A stretch of 64,000 nt of DNA from assembly GCA_902787555.1 (NCBI GenBank), contig CADAGO010000023.1, positions 1 through 64,000 on the forward strand, written 5' to 3'. Origin of the DNA: an uncultured Bacteroidales bacterium. GTDB lineage: Bacteria > Bacteroidota > Bacteroidia > Bacteroidales > Bacteroidaceae. The notes below the pieces were generated by a model. The model saw nothing but the letters and a program-made list of their open reading frames with translations. It did no database searches and was not told the origin of the DNA. Below, in pieces: positions 53,119 to 62,309 of this stretch (the first letter of the stretch is position 1; every line of letters starts with the position of its first letter). The position numbers and the translations under genes are program-made.

Positions 53119-54432
53119 TTAATTATTCAATAACGAACTTGCGAGATACGAACCGGGATAGTAGTGCTGAAGTATCTGTTTGTAGCTATACCCTTGTTCT
53201 CCCATCACGGCTGCACCTATCTGACAAAGCCCGACACCATGTCCCCACCCTGCTCCATGAATGATAAATCGATCGTAGTTCTTATCAACCACAAAAGCCG
53301 ATGAAAAGAGATGCGAATGCGACAAGATGCGACGTATCTCCAATTCCTTTCCGACTACGAAACTCTTCTTTGTTCCGACAATCTGCAGACGATAGATTCG
53401 TCCGGATTTTCCACGAGCAAGCGGAATGAGATCGAGAACTTCGCCCAAATCCTCCTTAAGATTATGTGCAACGAGTTGGCTCAGCTCTTCTTGCGTGTAC
53501 TGAACCACCCACCGGAAGAAATTGTCGGTTTCCTGATCATAATTATTCAGTATCTGCGACAAGACACTTTTGCTTTGCGTATTACAAAATGCATCAGGAG
53601 CTGATAGAATCCATTTGCGAGCGTTTTCCTCGACTGTGAGATCTGGCATTTCATGTTCGTCTGTTCCATCATGCAATGCTTGCAGATAAGGTTTGTTGAC
53701 ATTCTCCCAACAGGTACCGAACTCTTCCGATACGCCGCCACAACATTTTGAGAAACGTGCGTCGCATATTTCCCCTTGGTAATAGAGCACAATACCGCGC
53801 GTTGCTTCGACGGCTTGATGTACCTGTTCGCTCGTTGCCTTTGTAATGCCTTGATAGCGTTGACAGTGATCGTCTGCACAGACGTCAAAAAGCGTATGAT
53901 CCTCACGGTCGTACCAGCGGATAAGTTCCTCGTCAGTCTTGTGATAGGAGAAGAAAGCATCGTGTGAAGCTTGTTCAATTTGTTGATGCTTCTCGATTTG
54001 AGCCATGAGCCAGCTGCGTGAGATGACGGCATGCGCTTTGAGAAATTCAAGCGAGGCAGTTGCTTTCATTTCTGAAGAGATGACACTTTCGAGATACTCT
54101 TCGACAGGCAAAATGTTAATAGCACACAGTTGACCTTCCGCAACAATAAAATGTAGTTTTCCACGAAAGGTCTGTGTCTCCTTACGCTCCCAGTGAAACT
54201 CTTTGCCAATTGTTACTTCAAAAAGGGAGAAAGACGCATCATTGGCTATCGGTTCAAAAGTAAGACATTGGTAGATATTCCCATTCCATAGAATACCACC
54301 TTCGTCATACTCCACTACTTGTAGTCCTTCCACATTCTCGCCTTTCGCGCAATAAATTCCATTGAGTGTAAGGCGAATCTTACTGGCATTTACGATGCCG
54401 ACTTTGACTTCAGGCTCGTTCATGCGCCACAC
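53119..54432 (-). CDS. SpoIID/LytB-domain protein
   Basis: This 437-residue protein has no clear signal peptide. From about residue 95 it carries a SpoIID/LytB domain: [64 protein letters not shown], and near the end [15 protein letters not shown]. SpoIID is a lytic transglycosylase acting on glycan strands lacking stem peptides. The domain's catalytic Glu is probably the one in ISSEM. It overlaps the upstream fusion gene by 13 nt and lies 9 nt before the AmpG-like gene. Confidence 0.9.
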   Translation of the reverse strand: MWRMNEPEVKVGIVNASKIRLTLNGIYCAKGENVEGLQVVEYDEGGILWNGNIYQCLTFEPIANDASFSLFEVTIGKEFHWERKETQTFRGKLHFIVAEGQLCAINILPVEEYLESVISSEMKATASLEFLKAHAVISRSWLMAQIEKHQQIEQASHDAFFSYHKTDEELIRWYDREDHTLFDVCADDHCQRYQGITKATSEQVHQAVEATRGIVLYYQGEICDARFSKCCGGVSEEFGTCWENVNKPYLQALHDGTDEHEMPDLTVEENARKWILSAPDAFCNTQSKSVLSQILNNYDQETDNFFRWVVQYTQEELSQLVAHNLKEDLGEVLDLIPLARGKSGRIYRLQIVGTKKSFVVGKELEIRRILSHSHLFSSAFVVDKNYDRFIIHGAGWGHGVGLCQIGAAVMGEQGYSYKQILQHYYPGSYLASSLLNN

Positions 54433-56711
54433 TCTTTAATGATACATTCTGCTTGCTCTGAAGTGATGCGATTGAAATCCTCAGTTCTGGGGACAATTAT
54501 CAATCCTGCCATATCGAGCGCACCAGGACTAATCATCATTTGCATTTCACCTTCCGCCTCATAACAATCTGGACGATGTTTCGTACGAGGAATCACGATA
54601 GAAACAAACTCAACGTCTTCTTTCCAAGTCAGTACATTCATGCGAGGTTCAATTTCATCGGAGATGATGGGAAGTTTTTCATAAACCTGGCGGAAACGAG
54701 CTATCATTTCGTCCTTGGTTTTGGCGCGAATCTCGAAATGCCTGCTAAGGCAGTTTGTCGGGAGTTGTTCTTTCGGGCCTGCTTGAAAATGCATGTGATC
54801 GGGAGCCGATGCACCACAAAGAGGGCCATTATAGAAAATAAACATGCGGTCAAGACGCTCTGCAAAGTCGAGCATATCGCTGTAGTAGGGTAATATCTGT
54901 TGGGCAGTATGCTTTCTCAATGGGATGGTAAAATGACGGCGAAGAATCGGGAAAGGATTGATGAGCATCTGGAATCGATGATTTAAAGCAATGCCGTACT
55001 GAACAGTGGGTCGATTCATGTCGCAAAGGAAGCACTGTCGATTACGAATTGTCTCTTTGTCAATCTTTGCTCCTGTCGAAACCATCCTCGTGGGATTATG
55101 CTGAACTATCAGTGTTTTGCCTCCGATAGCAAAGTTTTTAGTTTGAACTGCAAGGTTTCGATAGCGTTCGCCAACTTCCGGCCATAGTGCTAGCTGATTT
55201 TCGAAGAATGCATCAACATCTTGTTGAGTCGCCCTTACATTCCAGAATCGGTTTAGATGTTGGCGGGCTGTAAGTTCAATGGTACGTAATTGATCTTTGT
55301 AGTAATTATTCTGGTTGACACGTTCAGGAGAAAGAGCTGCATCAGAATTACCTTCCCATCGGCGGCAAAGATAAACAACATCGAAGATGCGTCCGATGCG
55401 ATATCGTCGAGAAAAAGCAAGGCCAAGAGCATAATCTTCGCCGTAGCTGGTATTAGGGACTCCTATTTGTCGAAGCAATGGAGTATAGAAAGCACGGGGT
55501 GCACCAAGACCATTGATGCGAAGAGCATTGTTGCGTCCATTCTCGTCTGTCCATTCTTTATGATCTATGATACCAGGTGGAAGTGTACGAAGATTAAAGT
55601 CGCACATGCGGTATGAGCCGATAACCATAGCACAATGCTCTTCATAGAACTTATCTACAACCATTTGAAGGGTTGACTCTCTGGAATAGAGGTCATCTGA
55701 ATCAAGTTGGATAGCAAAGCGTCCACAGCGAGAGTCTTGAATAGCCATATTCCAGCAACCACCAATGCCCAGATCGTTACGCTCAGGAATAATGTGGACA
55801 ACGCGAGAATCGTAGTTGGCAAGCCGTGTGATAATTTCAGTCGTTCCGTCAGTCGAGTGATTATCGACTACAATAATATTGTAACTAAATCGAGTCTTTT
55901 GTGACATCGCCGACATGATGGCGTCCTCAATCGTTTTCTTTCTGTTCTTCACCGGGATAATGACTGAAGCTTCCACGGGAAACGAACTACCTCCAAATGA
56001 AATGTCTGTCACATCGTCGGGCGATACATAAGCATCGATTTGTTTCAAGTGCTCTGTACAAACTTGCTCCATTTCGATTTGTACGTCTCTGTTGCGCGGA
56101 TCGACATAGTCAAACTGTCGCTCTCCACTCTTGCGCAAATCAGTCTCGTCCTCGGTGTAGAGATATTCATTAATATAATAGATAGGTGTGGTCTGGCGGC
56201 TGACAAAGAGAGTGAGTTCGTACAATGCGGCTGCTTTCCACTGATTATTGATATACAAGTTGGCGCAGGCTTTCAAGTGCTCTGTACGGACAAATCGTAG
56301 CGAACCGAAGTCGAAATCGTTGCGTAAACTTCCTTTCTGGTATGCGATGACAGGTGCCTTGGTCAGTTCGCCTTCTTTCACTGCATAATGATCGCTATAT
56401 AACATACCAGCATCCATCGTCTCCGCTATTGTAAGCACACGATCGATAGCACCATATCCTATGGTTAAGGGCGAATATTTACTATAAATGGCAACATAAT
56501 CAGCTTTGGCTACAAGTGCCATTTGACGCAAAGTAGCAGAACTTTCGAGCGTGTCGATAAATAGCATGCTACAACCCTCGACTTGTGGCAGCGTTGCATC
56601 GCGTGCCAACAAAAACACTTGATTTACTTGCTTTGATGTCCGAAATTGCGCCACGTTTCGGCGCACAGTTTCCTCATCATTATAGGGAATGAAACAATCT
56701 ATCATTTTCAT
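54420..56711 (-). CDS. Fusion: glycosyltransferase-like, GT2 and HIT/GalT-like (DUF4922) domains
   Basis: This 763-residue protein has three parts. Residues 1-235 look like a degenerate GT-A fold. Residues about 248-470 are a GT2 domain: [42 protein letters not shown] as the DxD equivalent. Residues about 540-760 match DUF4922, with HFTIPLRKH and a HIT/GalT-type PDHMHFQAG (His-x-His-x-Gln). HIT/GalT enzymes transfer nucleotidyl groups to or from sugar phosphates. With SpoIID and AmpG-like partners, activation of a recycled cell-wall sugar is a reasonable inference but unproven. The -7 box (TAATTTTG, 56716-56723 minus strand) ends only 4 nt before the ATG, so the mRNA may be leaderless; ATG 56705 is an alternative. 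Confidence 0.8.
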   Translation of the reverse strand: MKMIDCFIPYNDEETVRRNVAQFRTSKQVNQVFLLARDATLPQVEGCSMLFIDTLESSATLRQMALVAKADYVAIYSKYSPLTIGYGAIDRVLTIAETMDAGMLYSDHYAVKEGELTKAPVIAYQKGSLRNDFDFGSLRFVRTEHLKACANLYINNQWKAAALYELTLFVSRQTTPIYYINEYLYTEDETDLRKSGERQFDYVDPRNRDVQIEMEQVCTEHLKQIDAYVSPDDVTDISFGGSSFPVEASVIIPVKNRKKTIEDAIMSAMSQKTRFSYNIIVVDNHSTDGTTEIITRLANYDSRVVHIIPERNDLGIGGCWNMAIQDSRCGRFAIQLDSDDLYSRESTLQMVVDKFYEEHCAMVIGSYRMCDFNLRTLPPGIIDHKEWTDENGRNNALRINGLGAPRAFYTPLLRQIGVPNTSYGEDYALGLAFSRRYRIGRIFDVVYLCRRWEGNSDAALSPERVNQNNYYKDQLRTIELTARQHLNRFWNVRATQQDVDAFFENQLALWPEVGERYRNLAVQTKNFAIGGKTLIVQHNPTRMVSTGAKIDKETIRNRQCFLCDMNRPTVQYGIALNHRFQMLINPFPILRRHFTIPLRKHTAQQILPYYSDMLDFAERLDRMFIFYNGPLCGASAPDHMHFQAGPKEQLPTNCLSRHFEIRAKTKDEMIARFRQVYEKLPIISDEIEPRMNVLTWKEDVEFVSIVIPRTKHRPDCYEAEGEMQMMISPGALDMAGLIIVPRTEDFNRITSEQAECIIKECGA

Positions 56712-56777
56712 GTCGCAAAATTACTAAAAAAAAATGAAATTGATGCATGTGAATGCGGAATAATGATTATTTTTTCT

Positions 56778-56785
56778 TAAATTTG
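56778..56785 (+). promoter_or_regulatory. -7 box of the radical SAM gene
   Basis: TAAATTTG is followed by GCACCACAATT and the start codon 17 nt later. It is divergent from the glycosyltransferase fusion promoter. Confidence 0.6.
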
Positions 56786-56802
56786 CACCACAATTATTAA
56801 TT

Positions 56803-57678
56803 ATGATTGAATTAGGCCAATGGCTCACTAGCCAGTTAGGTTGCAAAGCTCAGAAAATCAGCATCAACGCAGGATTCACTTGTCCCAATCGCGACGGACG
56901 GGTCGGAACAGGCGGCTGCACATATTGTAACAACCAAACGTTTAATCCCGAGTACTGCCAAACAGAGAAGTCGATTCGGCAGCAGTTGGAGGAAGGGAAA
57001 GCCTTTTTTGGCAGGAAGTATCCCAAGATGAAGTATCTCGCCTACTTCCAAGCATATACCAATACGTATGCCGACCTTCCGACATTACGCCAACGTTACG
57101 AGGAAGCTTTGGCGGTCGACAGCGTCGTGGGGCTGGTTATCGGAACGCGTCCCGACTGCATGCCCCCTTCACTCCTCGATTATCTCGAGGAGTTGAATCA
57201 ACGTACGTTTCTCATTATAGAATACGGAATAGAAAGCGTGTACAATCGCACGCTCCATCGCATCAATCGTGGTCACGACTTTTCATGCACACGCCAGGCC
57301 ATTATTGCCACAGCTGAACGCAGCATCCGTGTAGGTGGACACATCATTATGGGTTTGCCCGGCGAATCGAAAGAAGATATGCTGCATGAGGCCGACATTC
57401 TCTCCGCTCTCCCCCTTTCGACACTCAAACTACATCAATTGCAGCTTATTCGCGGCACACGCATGGCAGAGGAATACCGTGAGTGTCCAAAAGACTTCAT
57501 CCGCTTTACAGCCGACGAGTATACCGACCTCGTTGTCCGTTTTGTAAGCCGCTCACGCCAGGATTTGGTCTTCGAAAGGTTCGTCAGCCAGTCACCTCCA
57601 TCCCTCCTCGCCGAGCCGGGGTGGGGACTAAAGAATTATGAGTTTATGGAGTTAGTAAGAAAAAAAATGAAAGAATGA
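56803..57678 (+). CDS. Radical SAM protein, TIGR01212 (YhcC) family
   Basis: This 291-residue protein has an N-terminal cluster motif with Cys at CPNRDGRVGTGGCTYC (C-x10-C-x2-C, the YhcC form). It also has KYLAYFQAYTNTYA, GLVIGTRPDCMPP, LIEYGIESVYNRTLHRINRGH and HIIMGLPGESKEDML, all kept in this family. Its reaction is not established; it is homologous to Elp3-like radical SAM enzymes. The gene is single, in a divergent arrangement. Confidence 0.92.
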   Translation: MIELGQWLTSQLGCKAQKISINAGFTCPNRDGRVGTGGCTYCNNQTFNPEYCQTEKSIRQQLEEGKAFFGRKYPKMKYLAYFQAYTNTYADLPTLRQRYEEALAVDSVVGLVIGTRPDCMPPSLLDYLEELNQRTFLIIEYGIESVYNRTLHRINRGHDFSCTRQAIIATAERSIRVGGHIIMGLPGESKEDMLHEADILSALPLSTLKLHQLQLIRGTRMAEEYRECPKDFIRFTADEYTDLVVRFVSRSRQDLVFERFVSQSPPSLLAEPGWGLKNYEFMELVRKKMKE

Positions 57679-57768
57679 TACACAAACGTCAATTGTGTTT
57701 TATATTACTTTAGCAGCTTCCACGATAACATTTCCGTCTAAAATGATGGTCAATCCGAAAAAAATGAT

Positions 57769-57776
57769 TAACTTTG
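57769..57776 (+). promoter_or_regulatory. -7 box of metX
   Basis: TAACTTTG lies 25 nt before the metX start. The 57679-57801 gap contains no recognisable SAM riboswitch. Confidence 0.6.
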
Positions 57777-57801
57777 CAGCTCTAAAAAAAGGAATGAATG
57801 C

Positions 57802-58815
57802 ATGATTAGGAAAAACTTACACGTTGCGACCCCCTTCCGATTCGAAGCAGGCGGCGAAGTGCCGGAGATTGATATTTGCTACCACACCTCGGGCGAATAC
57901 ACGCCAGAGAAGAAGGTGGTCTGGATATGTCACGCACTTACAGCAAACAGTGACGCTGAGGAATGGTGGCCCGACCTAGTAGGTCCAGGCTGTGCCATTA
58001 ATACAGACAAGTATTTCGTCTGTTGTGTCAATATGCTTGGCTCTTGCTACGGTTCAAGCGGTCCTTCATCCATCAACCCACGCACGCGCAAGCCTTATAT
58101 GCTATCGTTTCCTCCTGTAACTGTACGTGACATCATCAATGCAACTATCCTTGTGCGCCGCCATCTCGGCATCCAAACCATCGATCTGCTCATCGGTGCC
58201 AGTATCGGAGGCTTTCAAGCTTTGGAATGGAGCATCATGGAGCCGAAAAGAATCCATAACGCCGTCTACATCGCCACATGCGCCCGTATGAATGCATGGT
58301 GCGGTGCCACTCTTGCGGCCCAACGCATGACCCTCGAAGCCGACCCTACATTTTTAGCCGAACGCTCGCTAAAAGGCGGACGTACTGGACTGAAATGCGC
58401 CCGTGCACAAGGACTCATCACCTACCGCACATATGACAGCTTCGTCCTCACACAATCAGAACGCAACGAAGACAGCATCTTTCCCGAGCGCGTAGAATCA
58501 TACGAACAATACCAAGGCGAAAAACTTGTCAAACGTTTCGATGCCTATTCCTACTACAGCGTAGTAAAATCGGCAGAAAGCCATAATGTCGGCCGATTCC
58601 GAGGCGGCATAGAAAAAGCCCTTGGCAGCATCAAGGCGCATAGCATGGTTATCAGCATCAGCACCGACCTAATCTTTCCCCCAAAGGAAATGGAGCAATG
58701 GGCACAATTCATCCCTAATGCAGAATACCATGAAATCACATCGCTCTATGGCCACGATGGGTTCCTGCTGGAATGGCAACAACTAAAAGAACTCATGACG
58801 CCCTACCTGCCATAA
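57802..58815 (+). CDS. metX: Homoserine O-acetyltransferase-type protein (MetX family)
   Basis: This 337-residue alpha/beta-hydrolase of the MetX family has the catalytic triad Ser134 in IGASIGGFQALEW, Asp289 in ISTDLIFPP, and His318 in GHDGFLLEW. It also has CVNMLGSCYGSSGP and FPPVTVRDI, the conserved entry segments. MetX transfers an acetyl (or succinyl) group to homoserine for methionine synthesis. It is slightly shorter than many homologues but complete. It stands alone, and its terminator overlaps the stop codon. Confidence 0.92.
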   Translation: MIRKNLHVATPFRFEAGGEVPEIDICYHTSGEYTPEKKVVWICHALTANSDAEEWWPDLVGPGCAINTDKYFVCCVNMLGSCYGSSGPSSINPRTRKPYMLSFPPVTVRDIINATILVRRHLGIQTIDLLIGASIGGFQALEWSIMEPKRIHNAVYIATCARMNAWCGATLAAQRMTLEADPTFLAERSLKGGRTGLKCARAQGLITYRTYDSFVLTQSERNEDSIFPERVESYEQYQGEKLVKRFDAYSYYSVVKSAESHNVGRFRGGIEKALGSIKAHSMVISISTDLIFPPKEMEQWAQFIPNAEYHEITSLYGHDGFLLEWQQLKELMTPYLP

Positions 58816-58833
58816 AGGTAAGGCGTCATTTTG
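58795..58833 (+). terminator. Terminator overlapping the metX stop codon
   Basis: ATGACGCC and TACCT at the end of metX pair with AGGTA and GGCGTCAT after the stop, followed by TTTTG. The stop codon is in the loop region. Confidence 0.85.
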
Positions 58834-58986
58834 TTATTAACCGAAATCACATGTTATCCTTAATGAGAATTTTTGCAACCCTTAATGGGAACAATTTTTT
58901 CTCTTAAGGGTAATTTCTACAGCGCCTTTTATTTGCGGCTCTCAGGATTGCTGTTTATTTATTATTAGTGTCCGCTAAAAAGTTGA
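58834..58986. repeat. Intergenic stretch with short repeats and a MITE-end-like sequence
   Basis: Two related segments contain CCTTAATG(A/G)GAA (58858, 58880), and ACCCTTAA pairs with TTAAGGGT nearby. At 58968-58986, GTGTCCGCTAAAAAGTTGA matches the left end of the MITE-like element at 20240 and directly precedes the second candidate small RNA locus. Confidence 0.55.
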
Positions 58987-58999
58987 GAATCGGCAGCTA

Positions 59000-59200
59000 A
59001 TTCAAAAAGGAAAAGCAGCCGACTCAATCGGGAGAATGAGTCGGCTGAAAAGGGGAGTTGCCTATAGTCATCCGGTCGGATGACTATAGCCATCCAGTCG
59101 GACGGCTAAAGGCGGACGACCGTCTGCCTTTAGCCGTCTACCCTCGAACTTATAATTAATTTCACCGCAAAGATACAAAAAAATTTCTCCTATTCCAAAT
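59000..59200 (-). ncRNA. Candidate small RNA, locus 2: promoter, 22-nt hairpin array, terminator
   Basis: Minus strand, same plan as 20480-20690. The -33 box TTTGG (59195-59199) and -7 box TATCTTTG (59168-59175) have identical 24-nt spacing. Boxes CTATAG, CTATAG, CTAAAG, CTTTAG (plus-strand 59062, 59084, 59106, 59128) lie exactly 22 nt apart. Three 16-nt units lie between them: TCATCCGGTCGGATGA is a perfect hairpin, CCATCCAGTCGGACGG has one mismatch, and GCGGACGACCGTCTGC has one G-T pair. The terminator hairpin is AGCCGACTCA/TGAGTCGGCT (59017-59046), then GCTTTTCCTTTTT on the RNA strand. Predicted length is about 160 nt. Stem sequences differ from locus 1 while pairing and loop type are kept. 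The family is not recognised. Confidence 0.68.
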
Positions 59201-59235
59201 AATTTGTAAAGATTTTTTTGGGGTACAATATAAAA

Positions 59236-59272
59236 TTAGGCTGAATCCCAAGCATGGTTTTCAGCCTTTTTT
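59236..59272. terminator. Conserved hairpin next to the mazG stop
   Basis: AGGCTGAA pairs with TTCAGCCT, with a T-run on the plus strand and A/T-rich sequence on the other side. It ends the minus-strand mazG transcript and mirrors the hairpin at 20721-20762. Confidence 0.75.
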
Positions 59273-60051
59273 TAGTGTTTCTTCGCTTCCTCCCAAAAGC
59301 GGTCCATCTCCTCGAGCGTCAGGTCCTTAAGGTCTCTACCCTGCTCCTTAGCCTGTTGCTCCACATAGTTGAAACGGCTGATAAACTTCTGATTCGTCAA
59401 TTCGAGTGCCGTATCGGGAGTAATGTGATAGAGTCGTGCAGCATTGATAAGCGCAAACATAATATCACCGAACTCACGTGTGGCCTTATCCCGATCCATG
59501 CTCGCCACCTCGGCTTCAAACTCCGCAATTTCCTCCTTAACTTTTGGCCATACATCCTCGCGGTTGTGCCAGTCAAATCCCACGTTACTTGCCTTCTCCT
59601 GAATACGCTCTGCCTTAATAACCGAAGGTAGTGCTGCTGGCACCCCGCTTAATACAGTCTTATTACCATCTTTTTCCTTTGTTTTCAGCTGTTCCCAGTT
59701 CTGTAACACCTGCTCAGTTCCGTCAACCTTTACTTCTCCATAAACATGCGGATGGCGGAAGATTAGTTTGTCACAGAGTTTATTGCAGACATCAGCAATA
59801 TCAAACTCGCCCTTCTCGCTGCCAATTTTTGCATAAAACACGATGTGTAACAACACGTCGCCCAACTCCTTACAAATATTAGCGTTATCTTCATTGAGCA
59901 GCGCTTCGCACAACTCATATGTCTCTTCAATTGTGTTCGGCCGCAAGCTCTGATTCGTCTGCTTCCTATCCCACGGACATTTCTCACGCAAAGTATCCAT
60001 CACGTCGAGTAAACGCCCGAAAGCCTCTAATTTCTCTTCTCTTGTATGCAT
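59272..60051 (-). CDS. mazG: Nucleoside triphosphate pyrophosphohydrolase MazG
   Basis: This 259-residue protein has two MazG domains. The first, near residues 20-100, has CPWDRKQTNQSLRPNTIEETYEL, where the Glu pair binds Mg, plus ELGDVLLHIVFYAKIG. The second, near 170-235, has VKEEIAEFEAEV and FGDIMFALINAARLY. It hydrolyses NTPs to NMP and PPi, a housecleaning role. It is the proximal end of a run of minus-strand genes; rsmE starts 40 nt upstream. Confidence 0.94.
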   Translation of the reverse strand: MHTREEKLEAFGRLLDVMDTLREKCPWDRKQTNQSLRPNTIEETYELCEALLNEDNANICKELGDVLLHIVFYAKIGSEKGEFDIADVCNKLCDKLIFRHPHVYGEVKVDGTEQVLQNWEQLKTKEKDGNKTVLSGVPAALPSVIKAERIQEKASNVGFDWHNREDVWPKVKEEIAEFEAEVASMDRDKATREFGDIMFALINAARLYHITPDTALELTNQKFISRFNYVEQQAKEQGRDLKDLTLEEMDRFWEEAKKH

Positions 60052-60091
60052 AATACTCCTTATTTATTTCTTATCACATAGCAATAGTATC

Positions 60092-60802
60092 CTATCGCTC
60101 GTCACTAGCCAATTGCATGAGATGAACAGCAACCAATGCAGCGGTTTCCGTCCTGAGCCTGCTCTTTCCTAAACTTACCGACTGAAATCCTAACGCTTCT
60201 GCTTCTCGTACCTCTTCAATGCAAAAATCGCCCTCTGGTCCAATCAGCACCACAGCATCTTCACCCATCTGCAAACAATCACGAAGCAGTGGTAACCTCT
60301 CATCATAGCAATGACAAATGTACTTACCTCCTGTAAATGATTGCCTGATGAATTCGGCAAATGGCATCATCGAATTCAACTTCGGCAACTCCGCCTTACG
60401 GCTCTGCTTCATCGCAGAAATCATAATTTTCTCAATACGTTCATTCTTCACCACCCTGCGCTCTGAGAATCTGCAATCGAGGAAGGTAAGTTCATCAAAC
60501 CCAATCTCTGTTGCCTTCTCGGCAAACCATTCTATGCGGTCCATGTTCTTTGTTGCGCCCATCGCCAAATGAAGATGCGCTTTCCATTGACGTGGCTGCG
60601 GCATTGTTTCCACAATGCGGTAGCTACATCCAGACTTCGTTGCCTCAGTAATCTCGGCACGGAAAAACGTTCCACAGCCATCCATCAGAAACAACTCGTC
60701 ACCCTCCGTCATGCGAAGCACACGAACAGCATGAGCTGCCTCATCATCAGGTAGTTTACCTGTTTGTGGTTCGGGCGTATAGAAGAACCTGACTTCTTTC
60801 AT
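60092..60802 (-). CDS. rsmE: 16S rRNA (uracil1498-N3)-methyltransferase
   Basis: This 236-residue SPOUT-class methyltransferase has an N-terminal PUA-like part (PDDEAAHAVRVLRMTEGDEL) and C-terminal knot motifs VVLIGPEGDFCIEEVREAEA and SLGKSRLRTETAALVAVHLM, which define RsmE. It methylates U1498 of 16S rRNA. The gene overlaps pncC by ATGA, so it is translationally coupled. Confidence 0.95.
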   Translation of the reverse strand: MKEVRFFYTPEPQTGKLPDDEAAHAVRVLRMTEGDELFLMDGCGTFFRAEITEATKSGCSYRIVETMPQPRQWKAHLHLAMGATKNMDRIEWFAEKATEIGFDELTFLDCRFSERRVVKNERIEKIMISAMKQSRKAELPKLNSMMPFAEFIRQSFTGGKYICHCYDERLPLLRDCLQMGEDAVVLIGPEGDFCIEEVREAEALGFQSVSLGKSRLRTETAALVAVHLMQLASDER

Positions 60803-61278
60803 AACTCAACGTCTAAGAACTTATTAAACAAATCTATGGCCTGTTGCGCCACATCATCCTGAATTGCTGTACGTTCAGAGAATTGACTTACAACACGCTT
60901 AGTGATACCCTGTTCGGCTGTACCGACAGAAATATAAACCGTGCCAACAGGATCGGTCTCCGTTCCACCAGTCGGGCCTGCATAGCCAGTGATGGCAATG
61001 GCATAATCGGCATCGCAAACCTTACAGGCACAAGTCCGCATTGCGTCAGCAGTCTCACGGCTTACCACACCATATTTCTCTATAATAGTAGCGTCCACTT
61101 TCAACACCGACTCCTTAATTTCGGTCTGATATGAAACGATACCACCGCGGAAATAGTCTGAACTGCCTGGCATACTTGTAATGAGGGCGGCGATGCGGCC
61201 TCCTGTACAGCTCTCGGCTGTACATAGCGATTTACCCGATGCGAGCAAATGCTGGTGCATTGATATCACAGAACTCAT
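60799..61278 (-). CDS. pncC: CinA C-terminal-domain protein (nicotinamide-nucleotide amidohydrolase)
   Basis: This stand-alone PncC domain of about 159 residues has LCTAESCTGGRIAALITSMP with the catalytic Ser/Thr region, FRGGIVSYQTEIKESVL, and AITGYAGPTGGTETDPVGTV. It deamidates nicotinamide mononucleotide to nicotinate mononucleotide. The start is taken at 61278 (MSSVISMHQHL), inside the end of tsaD, a 47-nt overlap; the ATG at 61263 is an alternative, and an open frame extends further up without family support. Confidence 0.9.
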   Translation of the reverse strand: MSSVISMHQHLLASGKSLCTAESCTGGRIAALITSMPGSSDYFRGGIVSYQTEIKESVLKVDATIIEKYGVVSRETADAMRTCACKVCDADYAIAITGYAGPTGGTETDPVGTVYISVGTAEQGITKRVVSQFSERTAIQDDVAQQAIDLFNKFLDVEL

Positions 61279-62260
61279 GGTCTTGGTATTTAAAATAACC
61301 GGCGATGCCAATCATCGCTGCATTGTCGGTTGTATAACTGAATTTGGGAATATAAATTGTCCAACCATAGCGCTGCGCATGGTCATGAAAAGCATTTCGC
61401 AAACCGTTGTTTGCACTCACACCACCGGCAACCGCTACATGAGTAATACCCGTTTCCTTCACCGCCATCCGTAGCTTCTTCATCAAAATGTCAACGATGG
61501 TCTTCTCCAATGAAGCCGCAAGATCCTCCTTATGATGCTCAATAAAATCTGGATCATCTTTCAACCAATCACGCAAGGAATAAAGAAATGAAGTCTTCAA
61601 TCCTGAAAAACTATAATCGAAGCCAGGAATATTGGGTTTAGCGAACTGATAAGCATTAGGATTTCCCTGACGAGCCAAACGATCGATAATCGGTCCGCCT
61701 GGATACCCCAACCCCATTACCTTCGAACACTTGTCGATAGCTTCGCCGGCAGCGTCATCGATGGTTTGGCCCATGATTTCCATATCATTGTAAGCCTTCA
61801 CCTTCACAATCTGGCTATTACCACCACTGACCAACAGACACAAGAAAGGGAATGGCGGAGTTACCTCGTTGCCCTGCTCCTTAATGAAATGTGCGAGGAC
61901 ATGTCCTTGCAGATGGTTTACCTCAACCAACGGAATACCCAATGCAAGCGCTAATCCTTTAGCAAAGTTTACGCCTACCAGTAAACTACCCATCAACCCA
62001 GGACCACGTGTGAAAGCAATAGAAGAAAGTTGCTCCTTCCCCACGCCAGCCCGCTTTAATGCAGCATTCACGACCGGTACGATGTTCTGTTCATGAGCAC
62101 GGCTCGCCAACTCAGGTACCACGCCACCATACTGTTCATGTACGGCCTGGCTGGCAGTCACGTTCGACAGCAAAATGCCATTGCGCAGCACTGCAGCCGA
62201 TGTATCATCGCACGACGACTCAATTGCTAGAATAATGATGTCCTTCTGATCTTGGTTCAT
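61232..62260 (-). CDS. tsaD: tRNA N6-adenosine threonylcarbamoyltransferase TsaD
   Basis: This 342-residue ASKHA-fold protein has ILAIESSCDDTSAAV at the start, ELASRAHEQNIVPV, the metal-binding VNHLQGHVLAHF (His-x3-His), LLVSGGNSQIV, and AVAGGVSANNGLR. It attaches the threonylcarbamoyl group to A37 of ANN-decoding tRNAs. The gene overlaps pncC at its 3' end. Confidence 0.96.
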   Translation of the reverse strand: MNQDQKDIIILAIESSCDDTSAAVLRNGILLSNVTASQAVHEQYGGVVPELASRAHEQNIVPVVNAALKRAGVGKEQLSSIAFTRGPGLMGSLLVGVNFAKGLALALGIPLVEVNHLQGHVLAHFIKEQGNEVTPPFPFLCLLVSGGNSQIVKVKAYNDMEIMGQTIDDAAGEAIDKCSKVMGLGYPGGPIIDRLARQGNPNAYQFAKPNIPGFDYSFSGLKTSFLYSLRDWLKDDPDFIEHHKEDLAASLEKTIVDILMKKLRMAVKETGITHVAVAGGVSANNGLRNAFHDHAQRYGWTIYIPKFSYTTDNAAMIGIAGYFKYQDHEFCDINAPAFARIG

Positions 62261-62309
62261 ATTCTTTTAATAATATAAGGTACTATAGCAACTGACTCTA
62301 TAGAAACCA

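Noticed and set aside
57679-57801. SAM riboswitch before metX
   Set aside because: The leader from the -7 box is only about 20 nt, too short, and shows no SAM aptamer motifs.
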